Below, piece by piece: positions 6,364-14,418 of a DNA stretch of 14,418 nt (its first letter is position 1; the number at the start of each line of letters is the position of its first letter). The notes below the pieces were generated by a model. It ran no database searches. It saw only the letters and a program-made list of their open reading frames with translations, and was not told where the DNA came from. Made by a program: the position numbers and the translations under genes. Location of the stretch: NCBI GenBank assembly GCA_040905245.1, contig JBBDRX010000119.1, positions 1 through 14,418 on the forward strand, given 5' to 3'. Source of the stretch: JBBDRX01 sp040905245. Lineage in GTDB: Bacteria > Bacteroidota > Rhodothermia > Balneolales > Balneolaceae.

Positions 6364-8142
6364 ATGGAACAGCTGTATACCTGGGAAGCACTCTTTACTC
6401 TGCTGGTTGTCATCGGGATTATTGTCGCCCTGGTTCGGGAGTGGATCCGGCCGGACCTGGTCTTTCTCACTGCCCTGGGATTGCTGCTTTTTGCCGGGAT
6501 TATCACACCGGCGCAAGCCTTTTCGGGCTTCTCCAATGAAGCGGTTTTTACGGTTGGCGCCCTCTTTGTAATTGCAGCCGGCGTACAGAACACCCACGCA
6601 TTCGATACACTGGAACGGCTGGTACTACCCGAAACTGCAAGCCTGCATAGCGCACTGGCCCGAATGATGGGCTCTACCGCTGTTCTTTCGGCATTTCTGA
6701 ACAATACCCCGATTGTTGCCATGTTGATCCCGCAAGTTCAACAGTGGGCCGACCGAACCGGGCATGCCGTCTCGAAGCTGTTGATCCCACTCTCCTATGC
6801 GGCCATCACGGGTGGAATCGTCACCCTGGTGGGGACCTCAACCAACCTGATCGTATCCGGAATGCTTGTAGAGAGAGGGTACGAAGCTCTCGGCTTTTTT
6901 GAATTGACATGGATCGGCCTGCCTGCAGCTTTGCTGGTCTTTATCTATTTTATTACGATTGGCCATTACACACTGCCGGACCGAAAAAAACGTGACTTGA
7001 ACAGCAGTAACGGAAATACCTACCACTTCGACCTGGAGGTCCCCGCCGGATCTCCTCTCGTACACAAGACTGTCGAAGAGTCGGGACTGTGGTCACTGGA
7101 TAATGCTTTTCTCATGCACATTCACAGGGGAATCGAAACCATCAGCCCGATTCGGCCCGGACATCAGCTCAAAGCGGGAGACCTGCTCACCTTCTCCGGA
7201 GAAATCCGACAGGTGGACGACCTTGCCGCTCGAAAAGGACTTACCCGCGCTGTCCCCGAGCTGAACGAAAAACCACAGGAAGGAGAGCTTCCACTATTTG
7301 AAGCTGTCATTTCGGCCTCCTCTCCGTTGGTTGGCAAAACATTGAGAGAGGCCGGCTTTCTGGATCGGTACCGGGGAGTCGTGGTCGGCATTCAGCGCCG
7401 GGACGAAAATTTTCATAGTTCAATTGGAAATATTCCACTCCGGCCGGGAGACCTTCTGCTGATTGAAGCGACTCCAGGATTCGATGATCGGTGGAACGGT
7501 GTAAAAGAGGATTTTTATCTGGTCACGGCAAAGGGAAAACGTACTGTTCCTATGAACCGGAAAGCTCCGCTCGCACTTGCCATACTGGTAGTCGTCGTCG
7601 GTGTTGCGGCCGCAGGCTGGATGCCTATCGTCGTGACCGCATTTGTCGGTTCGCTGGTGATTGTATTGACCGGATGCCTCCCCTACAGACAGATTTTCGG
7701 TGCCCTGAACCTGCCCATTCTTCTTGTCATCGCAGGAGCCATCGGAGTTGGGCAGGCGCTGGAAGCCTCCGGGCTTGCTCTTGCCGGTGGGAGACTCATT
7801 CTGGATCTCACGGCTGTCTATGGAGCATTGGCTGTCATTATCGCCCTCTACCTCACAACTAACATTCTGACAGAAATTATCACCAACAACGCGGCAGCCG
7901 TCCTGATGCTTCCACTCGCAATCATAACCGCCGTCGAGCTGGGTATTGATCCTCATGCCGCTGCGGTTACCGTTGCCGTTGCCGCCTCAGCCAGCTTTCT
8001 GACCCCGATCGGGTACCAGACAAACCTGATGGTTATGGGAGCCGGTGAGTACCGTTTTTCAGACTATTTCAAGGCCGGGTTGCCGGTCACCCTTATTCTC
8101 ATGAGCCTGACGGTCTCCATTGTCTGGTTCAGATGGATGTAA
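6364..8142 (+). CDS. SLC13/DASS family permease with two TrkA-C domains, probable sulfate importer
   Basis: A 592-residue inner-membrane transporter of the divalent anion/sodium symporter family. Two transport repeats are visible. The first has the SNT-like signature NNTPIVAML (Asn113-Asn114) and GTSTNLI (157-163). The second has ITNNAAAVLMLP (Asn508-Asn509) and TPIGYQTN (547-554). Between them a cytosolic insert of roughly 170 residues holds two RCK_C/TrkA-C-like domains (about 220-300 and 313-392), as in many bacterial sulfate-linked members of the family. There are many hydrophobic membrane segments on both sides of the insert. The family moves dicarboxylates or sulfate. Its place between cysH and cysD makes sulfate the likely substrate, and no ABC sulfate transporter genes are present. 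It starts 69 bases after cysH; cysD follows after 15 bases. Confidence 0.9.
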   Translation: MEQLYTWEALFTLLVVIGIIVALVREWIRPDLVFLTALGLLLFAGIITPAQAFSGFSNEAVFTVGALFVIAAGVQNTHAFDTLERLVLPETASLHSALARMMGSTAVLSAFLNNTPIVAMLIPQVQQWADRTGHAVSKLLIPLSYAAITGGIVTLVGTSTNLIVSGMLVERGYEALGFFELTWIGLPAALLVFIYFITIGHYTLPDRKKRDLNSSNGNTYHFDLEVPAGSPLVHKTVEESGLWSLDNAFLMHIHRGIETISPIRPGHQLKAGDLLTFSGEIRQVDDLAARKGLTRAVPELNEKPQEGELPLFEAVISASSPLVGKTLREAGFLDRYRGVVVGIQRRDENFHSSIGNIPLRPGDLLLIEATPGFDDRWNGVKEDFYLVTAKGKRTVPMNRKAPLALAILVVVVGVAAAGWMPIVVTAFVGSLVIVLTGCLPYRQIFGALNLPILLVIAGAIGVGQALEASGLALAGGRLILDLTAVYGALAVIIALYLTTNILTEIITNNAAAVLMLPLAIITAVELGIDPHAAAVTVAVAASASFLTPIGYQTNLMVMGAGEYRFSDYFKAGLPVTLILMSLTVSIVWFRWM

Positions 8143-8157
8143 TTTAACAGACAAACC

Positions 8158-9060
8158 ATGATGAAGAGAAACTCACATTTAAAGCAACTGGAAGATGAAT
8201 CGATCTATCTGATGAGAGAGGTAGCGGCCCAGTTCGACCGGCCGGTCCTGCTCTTTTCGGGCGGCAAGGATTCGATTGTAATGGTCCACCTGGCCGAAAA
8301 GGCGTTCTATCCCGCCCGAATTCCCTTCCCGTTAATGCATATCGACACCGGACACAACTTTCCCGAAACGATTGAATTCCGGGACAACCTGGTCGAAAGG
8401 ACCGGTGCCCGGCTCATTGTCGGCAGTGTGGAAGAGAGCATCAAGCAGGGACGGGTTAAGGAAGAGACCGGGCCGGAGGCGAGCCGCAATGCCCTGCAAA
8501 CCGTTACGCTTCTGGATACACTTCGGGAACACCAGGTCGATTGTGCCCTTGGAGGCGGTCGACGGGACGAGGAGAAGGCACGGGCGAAGGAGCGCTTCTT
8601 CTCCCACCGGGACACCTACGGCCAGTGGGATCCCAAGAATCAGCGGCCCGAGCTCTGGAGCCTGTATAACGGACTGAAGCGGCCCGGTGAACATTTTCGC
8701 GCCTTTCCGATCAGTAACTGGACCGAGATGGATATCTGGCAGTACATCGCCGCTGAACAGATCCCGATTCCCGGACTCTATTTTGCACACAAGCGGCGGG
8801 TATTTAACCGCCGGGGCATATGGCTGGCCGATACCGATCACATTAACCGATATCCGGACGAAACCATCGAAGAGAAGGTCGTGCGCTTCCGGACTATTGG
8901 CGACAGTACCTGTACCGGTGCGGTTCTCTCCGAGGCCTCCAGCCTGGAGGATATTATCGCCGAAGTGGCCGCTGCCCGGGTCACCGAACGCGGCAACCGG
9001 CACGACGATAAACGCTCCGAAGCAGCTATGGAAGACCGAAAACGTGTCGGATACTTTTAG
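8158..9060 (+). CDS. cysD: Sulfate adenylyltransferase subunit 2 (ATP sulfurylase small subunit)
   Basis: A 300-residue subunit that forms APS and pyrophosphate from sulfate and ATP, driven by GTP hydrolysis on its partner CysN. The PP-loop SGGKDS is at residues 34-39. Other typical family segments are PLMHIDTGHNFPE, the glycine/arginine stretch GGGRRDEEKARAKER and the NWTEMDIWQYI segment. The length equals that of usual CysD proteins (about 300). ATG codons at 8158 and 8161 are both possible starts. It begins 15 bases after the permease stop, so the two are very probably cotranscribed, and cysNC follows after 76 bases. Confidence 0.96.
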   Translation: MMKRNSHLKQLEDESIYLMREVAAQFDRPVLLFSGGKDSIVMVHLAEKAFYPARIPFPLMHIDTGHNFPETIEFRDNLVERTGARLIVGSVEESIKQGRVKEETGPEASRNALQTVTLLDTLREHQVDCALGGGRRDEEKARAKERFFSHRDTYGQWDPKNQRPELWSLYNGLKRPGEHFRAFPISNWTEMDIWQYIAAEQIPIPGLYFAHKRRVFNRRGIWLADTDHINRYPDETIEEKVVRFRTIGDSTCTGAVLSEASSLEDIIAEVAAARVTERGNRHDDKRSEAAMEDRKRVGYF

Positions 9061-9136
9061 GCCGGAGTCGCCTCTTCTGTGGAGATACTCCAAGCCATCC
9101 CGGATCCATTTACAACCCTGAATTTTTCTGAATATC

Positions 9137-11065
9137 ATGTCACAAACCAAAACAAAGAGTGAAGTCGACCACCAATACCTGGATATGGACCTGCTGCGTT
9201 TCACAACGGCAGGCAGTGTGGACGACGGCAAGAGTACGCTGATCGGCCGGCTGCTCTATGACAGCAAATCCATTTTTGAAGACCAGTGGGATGCCATCGA
9301 AACCAGCAGCCAGAATCAGGGAGACGAAGAGGTCAACCTCGCCCTTCTGACTGACGGGCTTCGGGCCGAACGCGAGCAGGGCATCACCATCGATGTGGCT
9401 TACCGCTACTTTGCCACCCCAAAGCGAAAGTTCATTATTGCTGATACGCCCGGCCATATTGAGTATACCCGAAACATGGTCACCGGGGCATCCACTGCCG
9501 ATCTGGCCATTATTCTTATCGACGCCCGCAAGGGAGTACTCACCCAGAGCAAGCGGCACTCGTTCCTTTCATCCCTGCTTCAGATTCCACACCTGGTGGT
9601 TGCCGTCAACAAGATGGATCTGGTTGATTACAGCGAAGAGCGATTCAACGAGATTGTAAGCGACTTTCAGGATTTTTCCGACAAGCTGGAGGTGGACGAC
9701 ATCACCTATATTCCGATCTCGGCTCTGTACGGGGACAACGTGGTGAACAAGCAGGAGAACATGCCCTGGTATCAGGGATCTACGCTGCTGCACCATCTGG
9801 AACATGTAAAACGGGAATCCCGGCTCAATCTGGTCGACTTCCGCTTCCCGGTCCAGTATGTGGTTCGGCCAAATCAGGACTTTCGCGGATTTGCAGGCCG
9901 GGTGGCCTCTGGCACCATCCGGCCCGGGGAGCAGGTCACGGTACTCCCGTCCGAACAGTCCACAACCGTCGAACGGGTGGTGAACCCGGACGGAGATCTG
10001 GAAGAGGCTCGGGCCGGTGACTCCATCGTACTGACCACCACAGATGAGGTGGATATCTCCCGCGGCTCCATGGTAGTACGAAAGAACAACGTCCCGACCG
10101 GTGCCCGCTCTCTGGAAGCGGCTCTCTGCTGGATGAACCAGGAGAGTATGGAACTGAATAAAACCTATCTGCTGATGCAGAACTCCCGGACGGTTCAGGC
10201 AACCCTGTCGGAGATCTTCTACAAGATCAACATCGACACCATGCACCGGGAAACGGCCGACCGGCTGCAGCTCAACGAAATTGGCCGGGTGAAGATCGAC
10301 ACGGCCGAAACGCTCTATTTTGACCCCTACAAGCTGAACAACTCCACCGGCAGCTTTATACTGATCGATCCCGACAGTTATGTAACGGTCGCTGCCGGCA
10401 TGATTCGGGCGGCCAGCAGCTCCGCGCGGGAAATGGAAACAGACATTCAAAAGCCGGACAAGCAGAGCCGTCCGGTCTCTCCGGATGTAACCTGGGAACC
10501 CTGGAATATTCCCAGAGAGGCCCGGGAAAAACGAAATGGGCACAAGTCTGCCCTGGTCTGGCTGACGGGGATCTCCGGAGCTGGAAAGAGCACCATCGCC
10601 AAAATGCTGGAGCAGCGGCTCTGGGAGCAGGGCAAACAGACCGTTCTGCTGGATGGAGACCAGATCCGACACGGTCTCTGCGGAGATCTCGGATTTTCCG
10701 AGCAGGACCGAAGTGAAAACATCCGACGTGTCGGGGAAGTCGCCAGACTGTTTTTCGAGCACGGCAACATCGTCCTCTGTACATTTGTCTCCCCGTACCG
10801 GGAAGACCGGCAAAAGGTATTTGAGCGCTTCCCGGAGAATCGGTTTATAGAGGTTCACGTACATTGTGAAACCGAAACGGCCCAGAAGCGGGATCCAAAA
10901 GGGCTTTACGAAAAGGCCAAACAGGGAGAGATCAAGGGTTTGACCGGATACGACGCGCCCTATGAAGAGCCTTCCGGCAAACATATCCGGGTCGAAACGG
11001 ATCAGAAGCGCCCCGAAGAGATTGTGGATCAGCTGGTCGAAGAGCTGAAACCCTATCTTTCATAA
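9137..11065 (+). CDS. cysNC: Bifunctional sulfate adenylyltransferase subunit 1 / APS kinase (CysN-CysC fusion)
   Basis: A 642-residue fusion. The N-terminal CysN part is an EF-Tu-like GTPase that powers ATP sulfurylase with CysD: P-loop GSVDDGKST (residues 26-34), DTPGH (103-107), NKMD (158-161), then the beta-barrel domains to about residue 440. The C-terminal APS kinase part (about 460-642) phosphorylates APS to PAPS. It has its own P-loop GISGAGKST (478-486), DGDQIRHGL, VSPYREDR with the conserved serine, and DPKGLYEKA. Both halves look catalytically complete. Fused cysN-cysC genes are widespread in bacteria. It sits 76 bases after cysD and 24 bases before the NamZ-like gene, with no ribosome binding site. 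The kinase domain is of interest because the CysH in this operon looks APS-specific. Confidence 0.96.
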   Translation: MSQTKTKSEVDHQYLDMDLLRFTTAGSVDDGKSTLIGRLLYDSKSIFEDQWDAIETSSQNQGDEEVNLALLTDGLRAEREQGITIDVAYRYFATPKRKFIIADTPGHIEYTRNMVTGASTADLAIILIDARKGVLTQSKRHSFLSSLLQIPHLVVAVNKMDLVDYSEERFNEIVSDFQDFSDKLEVDDITYIPISALYGDNVVNKQENMPWYQGSTLLHHLEHVKRESRLNLVDFRFPVQYVVRPNQDFRGFAGRVASGTIRPGEQVTVLPSEQSTTVERVVNPDGDLEEARAGDSIVLTTTDEVDISRGSMVVRKNNVPTGARSLEAALCWMNQESMELNKTYLLMQNSRTVQATLSEIFYKINIDTMHRETADRLQLNEIGRVKIDTAETLYFDPYKLNNSTGSFILIDPDSYVTVAAGMIRAASSSAREMETDIQKPDKQSRPVSPDVTWEPWNIPREAREKRNGHKSALVWLTGISGAGKSTIAKMLEQRLWEQGKQTVLLDGDQIRHGLCGDLGFSEQDRSENIRRVGEVARLFFEHGNIVLCTFVSPYREDRQKVFERFPENRFIEVHVHCETETAQKRDPKGLYEKAKQGEIKGLTGYDAPYEEPSGKHIRVETDQKRPEEIVDQLVEELKPYLS

Positions 11066-11089
11066 CGGACAACGACTGTCGATACGACC

Positions 11090-12391
11090 ATGCATCCATC
11101 GTTCCGTTTCACTCTGCTGATTCTGCTGTTCCTGAGTAGTACAGTACCGGCATGCAGCTCTCCGGAGCCAGACAGCCCGGATCAGCTGCATAGCGACCCC
11201 GACGGAGTGGAATCGACCGTTCGAATTGGCGCCGAACGTCTTTTCAGTGACTATTTCCATCAGATTGTCGGAAAACGGATCGGTCTCGTAACCAACCATA
11301 GTGCCATAGTGGAAGGACGACACCTGATCGACCTGCTTCATGAGCATCCGGAAGTCGAACTGACAGCCTTGTTCGGGCCGGAACACGGCATCCGGGGAGA
11401 TGCTGATGCCGGCGAAGAAGTAGAACACAATGTGGATGAGAAGACCGGTATACCTGTCTTCAGCCTCTATGGGCCCACTCCCAGGCCAACGATGGAGATG
11501 CTGGAAGAGGTGGACCTGTTGCTATTCGACATACAGGATGTAGGAGCACGTTTTTACACATATACCATTACCATGGGCCGCTCCATGATCTCTGCGGCTG
11601 AAGCCGGCATCCCGTTTCTGGTTCTCGACCGGCCCAATCCGCTTGGCGGCCTGCAAATGGAGGGGCCTATTCTTGAGGAGTCGTACCGTTCCGGTATTGG
11701 TGCCTATCCCATCCCGGTGACCCACGGAATGACAGTCGGTGAACTGGCCAGAATGATTCAGGGAGAGGAGTGGCACGAAGGCCTGGACAGCCTCGAGTTA
11801 CATGTGGTACCCCTGGAGGGCTGGACCCGGGAAATGCTCTGGCCCGAAACCGGGTTGTCCTGGATCTCTCCAAGTCCGAATATCCCCACATTTGAGACAG
11901 CTCTGATCTATCCCGGAAGTTGTCTTGTAGAAGCAACAACAGCCAGCGAGGGCCGCGGTACCCACTCCCCGTTCCTGATGGTCGGCACTCCCCATACAGA
12001 TTCAGAACAACTGGCCAACACTCTCAATCGCCATAAACTTCCGGGTGTCCGGTTTGTACCGGCCCGGTTCACCCCGAAAAGTATTCCCGGAATGTCTACA
12101 AATCCCAAGCATCAGGGTGTCGGGCTTCACGGGGTTCAGATCGTCGTCACCGATCCACATGCCGTCCGGCCGGTGGAACTGGGTGTCCATCTTCTATCTC
12201 TCATGTATCGGCAGTTGCCTGAAAGGGAGAAAGAGCGTTTCTTTCTGGAGCGGGGGCTGGAAATTCGAATGGGTAGCAGCAGTACCCGAACCCGCATTGA
12301 ACGGGAGGAACCGATCGCACGAATCACAGACTGGAAATCGGATGTGGAGCAGTTTCAGCGACAGCGTGAGCCCTACCTGCTATATGACTAA
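11090..12391 (+). CDS. namZ: DUF1343 lipoprotein, NamZ-type exo-beta-N-acetylmuramidase
   Basis: A 433-residue exported lipoprotein. The N terminus has a hydrophobic signal ending in the lipobox VPAC, with Cys22 as the lipidated residue, so the protein should be anchored in the periplasm or outer membrane. The DUF1343/NamZ family motifs are present: GLVTNHSAI (from residue 65), FGPEHGIRG (95-103, with the conserved Glu98), DIQDVGARFYTY (147-158) and LDRPNP (179-184). Characterised NamZ enzymes remove N-acetylmuramic acid from the non-reducing end of peptidoglycan fragments, which serves cell-wall recycling. The symbol is given by family similarity. It starts 24 bases after cysNC with no terminator between, so it may share the cys transcript; a functional link to sulfur is not obvious. 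Confidence 0.88.
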   Translation: MHPSFRFTLLILLFLSSTVPACSSPEPDSPDQLHSDPDGVESTVRIGAERLFSDYFHQIVGKRIGLVTNHSAIVEGRHLIDLLHEHPEVELTALFGPEHGIRGDADAGEEVEHNVDEKTGIPVFSLYGPTPRPTMEMLEEVDLLLFDIQDVGARFYTYTITMGRSMISAAEAGIPFLVLDRPNPLGGLQMEGPILEESYRSGIGAYPIPVTHGMTVGELARMIQGEEWHEGLDSLELHVVPLEGWTREMLWPETGLSWISPSPNIPTFETALIYPGSCLVEATTASEGRGTHSPFLMVGTPHTDSEQLANTLNRHKLPGVRFVPARFTPKSIPGMSTNPKHQGVGLHGVQIVVTDPHAVRPVELGVHLLSLMYRQLPEREKERFFLERGLEIRMGSSSTRTRIEREEPIARITDWKSDVEQFQRQREPYLLYD

Positions 12392-12405
12392 CCCGGATAT
12401 ATCCT

Positions 12406-13119
12406 ATGTATTTCATTTTTGACATCGAAACCGTCCCCGACCTGGAACTCATTCGGCGGGTTCTCTCCACGGATGAGACCGACGAGGAGCTGCTTCTCCA
12501 ACGTGCCGGTGAGGAGATCTCCGGAAGCAGAGGCGGGTTTCTTCCTCCTATGTACCACCGTATGGTCTCGTGGGTCGGCCTTTGGATCGAAAATGGCGGA
12601 AATCCCCGGCAAAAAGTCTCCTGGAATGGACTCGACGAAGAAGAAGGCCTCCGGCAGGTCTTCGATACACTACTCACCTACAAAGATTACGGACTCATCC
12701 ACCATAACGGCCGTGGCTTTGACCTTCCGTTGTTGACCTACCGTGCCATGAAGTTCGGGCTTCAAATGCCGGTACGGATGAATCACCGGGAAATCCGCTA
12801 CCGGTACAGTGCCGTTAATGTGGATCTAATGGACGAGTTCAGCAACTACGGCGCCAGCTCTTATCCGAAGCTGAAACATCTGGGACAACTGATCGGAATT
12901 CCGTTCAAGCAGACAGCGGAGGGGAATCAGGTACTGGAAATGTTCCGCCGGGAAGAGCTCGACCGGATTGAACATTACTGTTACGAGGATGTTATGGCCA
13001 CCTACATCGTCTGGCTCCATATGAAATATACCACCGGAGACATTACGGCCGAGATATTCCGGAACCTTAATGACCGGGCGCTCTCCAAGCTGAAGGAGAT
13101 ACAGGAGAATCCTGCCTGA
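12406..13119 (+). CDS. DEDDy-type 3'-5' exonuclease (PolB-related, PF10108-like)
   Basis: A 237-residue protein that resembles the predicted 3'-5' exonuclease family related to the proofreading domain of family B DNA polymerases. The metal-binding residues can be placed: Asp6 and Glu8 in FDIETVPD (Exo I), Asp106 in HHNGRGFDLPLL (Exo II), and Tyr191 and Asp195 in YCYED (Exo III, Y-x3-D). There is no polymerase domain, so it is a stand-alone nuclease. It probably trims single-stranded DNA or RNA ends in repair, but its substrate is not known from sequence. It starts 14 bases after the NamZ-like gene and is followed, after 109 bases, by a UvrD/PcrA helicase. Confidence 0.87.
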   Translation: MYFIFDIETVPDLELIRRVLSTDETDEELLLQRAGEEISGSRGGFLPPMYHRMVSWVGLWIENGGNPRQKVSWNGLDEEEGLRQVFDTLLTYKDYGLIHHNGRGFDLPLLTYRAMKFGLQMPVRMNHREIRYRYSAVNVDLMDEFSNYGASSYPKLKHLGQLIGIPFKQTAEGNQVLEMFRREELDRIEHYCYEDVMATYIVWLHMKYTTGDITAEIFRNLNDRALSKLKEIQENPA

Positions 13120-13180
13120 CACAGTCCGGTTCAACCCGTCAAATCTTTGATCGGACAGAGAGATTCTCCGGCTCATTTCG

Positions 13181-13188
13181 TACCTTTG
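13181..13188 (+). promoter_or_regulatory. Possible Bacteroidota-type -7 element for the helicase gene
   Basis: TACCTTTG at 13181-13188 matches the TAnnTTTG -7 consensus of the unusual primary sigma factor of Bacteroidota and lies 40 bases before the helicase ATG. No TTTG -33 box is found at the usual distance, and the cys promoter in this window fits the ordinary sigma70 pattern better, so this is tentative. No clear terminator is seen between 13120 and 13228. Confidence 0.3.
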
Positions 13189-13228
13189 TATTCTGTGATT
13201 TTTCAGAACCACTTATGCAATCCACTCC

Positions 13229-14418
13229 ATGCAAGAACGTGAGTTGTCCCCTGCCGACCGGACCCCGGAAGGCGAGCCTCCATTCCTGAACGAACTCAAT
13301 CCACAGCAGAAGAAGGCGGTCACCACAACCGATGGCCCGCTCCTCATTGTAGCCGGTGCCGGAAGCGGAAAGACGAGGGTACTGACCTATCGAATTGCCT
13401 ACCTGCTTCATCAGCAAAAGGCGCTGCCTCAAAACATTCTGGCCCTGACGTTTACCAACAAGGCAGCCCGCGAGATGAAACAGCGGATCAACAATCTGAT
13501 TGACGAACGAGCCGACCGGCTCTGGATGGGTACGTTTCACTCGATCTTCTCACGAATTCTGCGATATGAAGCGGACAAAATCGGGTTCAGCAAGGACTTC
13601 AGTATCTACGATACCAGCGATTCCGAACAGGCGATTAAACTGATTCTGGGTGAGTTGAATTATGACCCGAAGGAGATCCGGCCGCGGACCATTCAGCGCA
13701 AAATCAGTGATGCAAAAAATCAGCTGATTTCCCCGGATATTTTTTCAGAGAAATTTGTACTGAGCACCCTCGATGATATTACCTCGCGGGTCTACCGCAT
13801 CTATCAGGAACGGTTGAAGCAAGCCAACGCCATGGACTTCGACGACCTGCTGGTACGGCCCATTGAACTCTTTTCCAGCCACCCCGACATTCTGGAACGG
13901 TATCAGCACGGATTCAAATACATTCTGATTGATGAGTATCAGGATACCAATCATGCCCAGTACAAAGTCACCAACCTGCTCGCAGCAGCTCACCGGAATC
14001 TCTGTGTTGTCGGGGACGACGCCCAGAGCATCTACTCCTTCCGGGGAGCGGACATCGGCAACATCCTTAATTTCAAAAAGGATTACAAAGAGGCAATCGA
14101 GGTACCGCTCGAACAGAACTATCGTTCGACCGGATACATTCTTCAGTGTGCCGACTCCATCATCAAGAACAACAAGAAACAGCTGGAAAAAACGCTCTGG
14201 ACGGAAAATCAGAACGGTGAGACCATTACCCTGCTGGAGAACTATGATGAGCGGGACGAAGCGAACAGAGTAGCTGGTTATATTGAGAATCTAAAGCTGA
14301 GAAAAGGATACGACTATAACAGTTTTGCCATTCTCTACCGCACCAATTACCAGAGTCGGGTATTTGAAGAGTCTCTCCGCAGAAAAAATATACCCTACCA
14401 GCTGGTGGGTGGGCTGTC
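13229..14418 (+). CDS. UvrD/PcrA-type superfamily 1 DNA helicase (5' part, cut by window edge)
   Basis: The first 396 codons of an ATP-dependent 3'-5' DNA helicase; the frame is open to the right edge, and family members run to about 700-800 residues. The superfamily 1A motifs appear in order: Q-motif LNPQQKKAV (residues 23-31), Walker A AGAGSGKT (42-49), motif Ia LTFTNKAAREMK, motif II LIDEYQD (233-239), motif III VVGDDAQSIYSFRGA (260-274) and motif IV LEQNYRST. The ATG at 13229 is chosen because it is in frame and gives a short, typical lead of 22 residues before the Q-motif; the ATG at 13215 is in another frame. UvrD/PcrA helicases act in nucleotide excision repair, mismatch repair and removal of recombinase filaments. 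Full-length sequence would be needed to choose between UvrD, PcrA and Rep. A candidate promoter lies at 13181. Confidence 0.93.
   Translation, partial: MQERELSPADRTPEGEPPFLNELNPQQKKAVTTTDGPLLIVAGAGSGKTRVLTYRIAYLLHQQKALPQNILALTFTNKAAREMKQRINNLIDERADRLWMGTFHSIFSRILRYEADKIGFSKDFSIYDTSDSEQAIKLILGELNYDPKEIRPRTIQRKISDAKNQLISPDIFSEKFVLSTLDDITSRVYRIYQERLKQANAMDFDDLLVRPIELFSSHPDILERYQHGFKYILIDEYQDTNHAQYKVTNLLAAAHRNLCVVGDDAQSIYSFRGADIGNILNFKKDYKEAIEVPLEQNYRSTGYILQCADSIIKNNKKQLEKTLWTENQNGETITLLENYDERDEANRVAGYIENLKLRKGYDYNSFAILYRTNYQSRVFEESLRRKNIPYQLVGGL

Noticed and set aside
9569..10984. 471-codon open frame on the minus strand opposite cysNC, with similar long ones opposite cysI (2916-3944) and cysD (8332-9231)
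   Set aside because: They lie antisense to clearly conserved genes with intact motifs, and their translations have no recognisable domains; they follow from the codon usage of the real genes.
1..14418. tRNA, rRNA, CRISPR arrays, insertion sequence ends or prophage genes
   Set aside because: None was seen on either strand: no T-loop in a cloverleaf context, no regularly spaced repeats, and no intact transposase or integrase gene.

Overview
The window (about 14.4 kb, roughly 50-55% GC by eye) looks like chromosomal DNA of a Bacteroidota-Balneolota-Rhodothermota type bacterium. Most genes start on an ATG with no Shine-Dalgarno sequence (cobA at 4670 is the clear exception). The gene families also fit: NamZ/DUF1343 lipoprotein, PolB-like 3'-5' exonuclease, and a cys cluster with an SLC13/TrkA-C permease. 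The lineage is an inference from gene content, not a placement. A run of exactly 100 N at 1689-1788 shows that this is a scaffolded draft assembly.

Layout, all on the + strand: 1-272 is an upstream region with a candidate promoter and AGTA/TACT palindromes. 273-1277 is an aldo/keto reductase. 1355-2369 is a soluble sensor histidine kinase interrupted by the N gap. 2370-2960 has no ordinary gene but holds the most interesting element of the window. 2961-11065 is a sulfate assimilation operon: cysI, cobA, cysH, an SLC13 sulfate-type permease, cysD and a cysN-cysC fusion. It is followed closely by a NamZ-type lipoprotein (11090-12391) and a DEDDy exonuclease (12406-13119). A UvrD/PcrA helicase starts at 13229 and runs off the right edge.

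The main discovery is a probable cysteine-responsive transcription attenuator in front of cysI. A good sigma70-like promoter (TTGACA, 17 bp, TAAACT; 2571-2599) drives a leader. The leader encodes a 34-residue (or 23-residue) peptide at 2664-2768 with six Cys codons and four Met codons packed into MCSCCMCCCM and the residues just before it. Thirty bases after its stop lies a strong intrinsic terminator (2797-2836). The bases just after the Cys codons (2742-2751) can pair with the 5' arm of that terminator (2801-2810) at 9 of 10 positions, forming an antiterminator. A ribosome stalled for lack of Cys-tRNA would leave this strand free and allow read-through into cysI. A ribosome that reaches the stop codon would cover part of it and let the terminator form.

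How the genes work together: the permease imports sulfate and CysD with CysN activates it to APS. CysH, of the 4Fe-4S APS-reductase type, reduces it to sulfite, and CysI reduces sulfite to sulfide using siroheme, whose precursor is made by CobA. The CysC domain can also make PAPS. No sulfite reductase flavoprotein, siroheme dehydrogenase/ferrochelatase or cysteine synthase gene is in the window.
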